A DNA stretch of 7,278 nt from Methanosarcinaceae archaeon (GTDB taxonomy: Archaea > Halobacteriota > Methanosarcinia > Methanosarcinales > Methanosarcinaceae). A model generated the notes under the pieces. It was not told the origin of the DNA, did no database searches, and saw nothing but the letters and a program-made list of their open reading frames with translations. The translations under genes and the position numbers were made by a program. How positions within the stretch are numbered: position 1 is the first letter of the stretch; each line of letters starts with the position of its first letter. Of this stretch, positions 5,684 to 7,278 are shown piece after piece. The stretch is taken from assembly GCA_017613335.1 (NCBI GenBank), contig JAGAEB010000164.1:1-7278 (forward strand), given 5' to 3'.

Positions 5684-5783
5684 AATTATCCTTCCGGCCG
5701 GCAACAACAATGACTGACTGTCTGCTGATCCGGCATATCGCCCGCATATTTCCGAAACATGAAAGCGATTTCTGTTTTGTCAT
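5664..5783 (-). CDS. Possible leader ORF overlapping the copy C small gene
   Basis: A 39-codon frame beginning MTKQKSLSCFGNMRAICRIS, with ribosome site GAGGAA placed five bases before its ATG. It ends 20 bases inside the copy C gene in another frame, an arrangement suited to translational coupling. The inner MRAICRISR is matched by MRVICRISR before copy B, but indels break the frame relation between copies and copy A has a stop here. It may be a regulatory leader or chance. It includes the conserved copy C leader DNA (5684-5758). Confidence 0.3.
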   Translation of the reverse strand: MTKQKSLSCFGNMRAICRISRQSVIVVAGRKDNYERNTG

Positions 5784-5811
5784 GGCGGTTCCTCACAAAT
5801 TCTCAATATTC

Positions 5812-5841
5812 ATTATCCGTATGAAACGGCTTTACATTCAA
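5812..5841 (-). promoter_or_regulatory. Promoter candidate for the three-cassette cluster
   Basis: On the - strand TTGAAT (5841-5836) and GATAAT (5817-5812) are separated by 18 bases. They match the sigma-70/A consensus at four and five of six positions. The predicted start lies about 25 bases before the leader ORF ATG at 5783. The upstream DNA to about 5920 is very AT-rich, as an UP-element-like region would be. Confidence 0.5.
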
Positions 5842-6166
5842 AAAAATTTCACATCAAATTTATAATCTGCACGATATGTGCAAAATATTTTTGAACTTTT
5901 CATTATATATTAAACTTTCTGTCGAATTCCGGGATACTCTGCAACGTTCTGCACACTTGATGAACAGCAAAGCGCCCGAACACTCTTGTGACGGACAGGG
6001 GCTTTGAGAGCGGGAAATGTTGCCATGATGATGAATGACGGTATCGATCTTATCATGTTGTCTGCCGTCAATTCAAAAGCTGTCAGGAAACTGCTTACGG
6101 ATTTCGCTTCGGAATGTAACGAAACCTGAGTCTGAGAGAATGCATAACGGATATGTGTCCTGAAGA

Positions 6167-6206
6167 TCCTGCCGGGTCGTCCATGAAAAAGGCAGGACGG
6201 ACGACC
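6167..6206. repeat. Interleaved inverted repeats
   Basis: TCCTGCC (6167-6173) is complementary to GGCAGGA (6191-6197), and GGTCGTCC (6175-6182) is complementary to GGACGACC (6199-6206). The arms are ordered a-b-a'-b', so the RNA could form either hairpin (16-17 base loops) but hardly both, since the linkers are only one base. Function unknown. Confidence 0.6.
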
Positions 6207-6254
6207 GGATATCCTGATCATGAACCCGATGATTGATATTAAAAAATGTGTCGG

Positions 6255-6305
6255 GCAGACGTCACGGACGCACAGGTGATCCCGTGTGCGCACGCAGACG
6301 TCTGC
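6255..6305. repeat. Long stem-loop with nested palindrome
   Basis: Outer arms GCAGACGTC (6255-6263) and GACGTCTGC (6297-6305) are perfect complements. Inside, CGCACA (6269-6274) pairs with TGTGCG (6285-6290). The right arm is also part of the 12-base perfect palindrome GCAGACGTCTGC (6294-6305). There is no T-run, so it is not a standard terminator. The core GACGTCTG also occurs in the repeats before folD. Confidence 0.6.
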
Positions 6306-6471
6306 TCTCAGAATTTCGGCGCTGATGATCAGAGCGAGGATGCAGACGATCGCTGCAGGATCACCGATCATGGGGCCGCCTGCGGAAAATATGCTGATGA
6401 GATCCGGAAGATCCCGATCAGGTGAGATTTTCCGGAAAAACAGCCGAAAACGAACAAATCCTGTCCCCTGT

Positions 6472-7278
6472 TCATCCTTTTCTGAAAAACGCTGCGATCT
6501 CCGCCATTCTTTCGCTCTGTCTGACACGGAACGGGCAGCGTTCATCGCAATGGCCGCAGGACGTACAGGCGTCCGCTCTGACGGACAGTTTGTCATAATG
6601 GCCTGCGGCGATCTTATCGCCGGCTCTTGCCAGATCGTAATATTTGTTGACAAGGCCTATATTGATCCCGGCAGGACAGGGGCTGCAGTGATTGCAGTAG
6701 ACGCATGTTCCGTCCGTGATCCCGGCCGTCAGGCTTCCGATGACTGAATAATCTTTTTCTTCAGGAGACTTTTCCGTAAAAGACAGGAGTTCATCGAGTT
6801 CTTCTGTCGTCCGGATCCCGGGAACGATCGTGAGCACGGCCGGCCTGTCAAGAGCATACTGGAGACATTGAGCCGTTGTCAGCGCTTTTCCGAAAGGCGA
6901 CTCATCCGCCGTCAGGAGTTTTCCGGCATAGAACGGTTTCATCACGGAGATGCCGACGCCTTCCTTTTCACATCTTCTGAAAAGCTCTGCGCGTTCCCGG
7001 GCTTCCCCTTTTCCCCACTCGTCTCCTTTTTCGGCATCGTATGCCGGGTTGATGCTGAACATCATCATGTCGATGAGACCTGTATCCAGGATCTTATGCG
7101 CCAGAGAAGGCGTATGCGATGAAAAACCGATGTGGCGGACAACGCCTTTTTCTTTGAGCCTGCGGACATGGTCGAGAAGACCCGACTTCTTCATTTCCTC
7201 GAAATCCGCATCATCATCAATGCAGTGGAGCATTCCGAAATCAGCATAATCCGTCCCCAGAAGCTCAAGGTCTCTGTC
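6472..7278 (-). CDS. Aldo/keto reductase-family oxidoreductase with C-terminal 4Fe-4S motifs (5' part outside window)
   Basis: The frame is open to the window edge, so the ATG at 7233 is internal and the N-terminal part, including the catalytic Asp/Tyr region, lies outside. The 268 visible residues show the aldo/keto reductase barrel: LELLGTDYADFGMLH near 4-18, GVVRHIGFSSH, GISVMKPFYAGKLL, and VLTIVPGIRTTEELDELL. A ferredoxin-like tail follows with CVYCNHCSPCP (Cys 192, 195, 198, 201 of the visible part) and CTSCGHCDERCP (Cys 238, 241, 244, 248), room for two 4Fe-4S clusters. This architecture is known from a large group of anaerobe proteins annotated as predicted aldo/keto reductases; substrates are mostly unknown. 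The tail suggests electron exchange with ferredoxin-like partners in the cytosol, probably in an anaerobe. No clear terminator follows the stop. Confidence 0.92.
   Translation of the reverse strand, partial: DRDLELLGTDYADFGMLHCIDDDADFEEMKKSGLLDHVRRLKEKGVVRHIGFSSHTPSLAHKILDTGLIDMMMFSINPAYDAEKGDEWGKGEARERAELFRRCEKEGVGISVMKPFYAGKLLTADESPFGKALTTAQCLQYALDRPAVLTIVPGIRTTEELDELLSFTEKSPEEKDYSVIGSLTAGITDGTCVYCNHCSPCPAGINIGLVNKYYDLARAGDKIAAGHYDKLSVRADACTSCGHCDERCPFRVRQSERMAEIAAFFRKG

Larger units (their letters stand above)
3902..5758 (-). repeat. Three head-to-tail copies of a two-gene membrane cassette
   Basis: Three imperfect copies run in - strand order: C (about 5758-5340), B (about 5330-4409) and A (about 4360-3902). 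Shared landmarks on the + strand include GAACAATCTTAACA (about 4227, 5200, 5629), CTCATAATTATCC (4278, 5251, 5680), CGGCAACA with GATGACT or AATGACT (4300, 5271, 5700), and AGCAAAGACGTGCGGATTT in A and B (3974 and 5031). Each copy encodes a leader, a small hydrophobic protein and the start of a larger membrane-protein gene. The region is visibly AT-rich beside the folate genes, suggesting a different origin. No transposase or terminal inverted repeat is visible. Confidence 0.8.
5842..6471. other. Intergenic stretch without a convincing gene
   Basis: From 5842 to about 5925 the DNA is AT-rich and probably belongs to the upstream promoter region of the cassette cluster. From 5930 to 6471 GC content rises. 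The long - strand frame through it has no recognisable domain and odd composition, and it overlaps the aldo/keto reductase gene out of frame. A 34-codon + frame (6025-6129) is also weak. Two conspicuous inverted-repeat elements lie at 6167-6206 and 6255-6305. It may be the remains of a decayed gene or host a small RNA. Confidence 0.5.

Noticed and set aside
3874..5758. Insertion sequence or integron as cause of the triplication
   Set aside because: No transposase, integrase, terminal inverted repeat or attachment-site pattern is visible; tandem duplication explains the layout more simply.
6025..6129. + strand 34-codon frame starting MMMNDGIDLIMLSAV
   Set aside because: It reads somewhat protein-like and has a loose GGGA upstream, but it is short, unmatched and without neighbours that support it. 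A faint likeness to the P-type ATPase hinge segment was judged too weak.
5910..6653. - strand frame of 247 codons
   Set aside because: Its first third overlaps the aldo/keto reductase gene out of frame, no domain is seen, and start and composition are poor. A decayed gene in part of it cannot be excluded.
6286..6747. + strand frame of 153 codons
   Set aside because: Antisense to the 4Fe-4S tail of the reductase for half its length; no domain.

Overview
The window looks like chromosomal DNA of a moderately GC-rich bacterium. The folate genes favour CCG, ATC and GAA codons, and this style together with the folate gene set would fit a Negativicutes-type Firmicute such as a Dialister or Megasphaera relative. 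That placement is an inference from sequence style, not a database match.

Left part (1-3870, + strand): a one-carbon/folate block. glyA (serine hydroxymethyltransferase) sits behind a strikingly G-poor leader with direct repeats and ends in a strong intrinsic terminator. After a spacer of degenerate 23-24 nt tandem repeats comes folD (methylene-THF dehydrogenase/cyclohydrolase), then an atypical dihydropteroate-synthase-like gene, then a small stand-alone TOPRIM-domain gene. GlyA makes 5,10-methylene-THF and FolD converts it to 10-formyl-THF. The DHPS-like protein keeps the pterin-binding core, but its two mobile substrate loops are altered, so its true substrate is open.

Middle part (3871-5841, - strand, convergent with the folate block): an AT-rich island that is the most unusual piece of the window. 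It holds three head-to-tail copies of a two-gene cassette. Each copy has a conserved leader with a purine-rich Shine-Dalgarno, a 51-55 residue hydrophobic protein (conserved N-terminus, conserved Cys11 and Cys32), and then a gene for a larger membrane protein. Only the middle copy keeps that second gene intact (221 aa, six or seven hydrophobic segments). In the two flanking copies it is reduced to short remnants. A good promoter candidate lies upstream of the first cassette in transcription order. I recognise neither protein family.

Right part (5842-7278): about 630 bases with no convincing gene but several notable inverted repeats. After these comes the 3' part, on the - strand, of an aldo/keto reductase-family oxidoreductase with two C-terminal 4Fe-4S cysteine motifs. 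It runs off the window edge.
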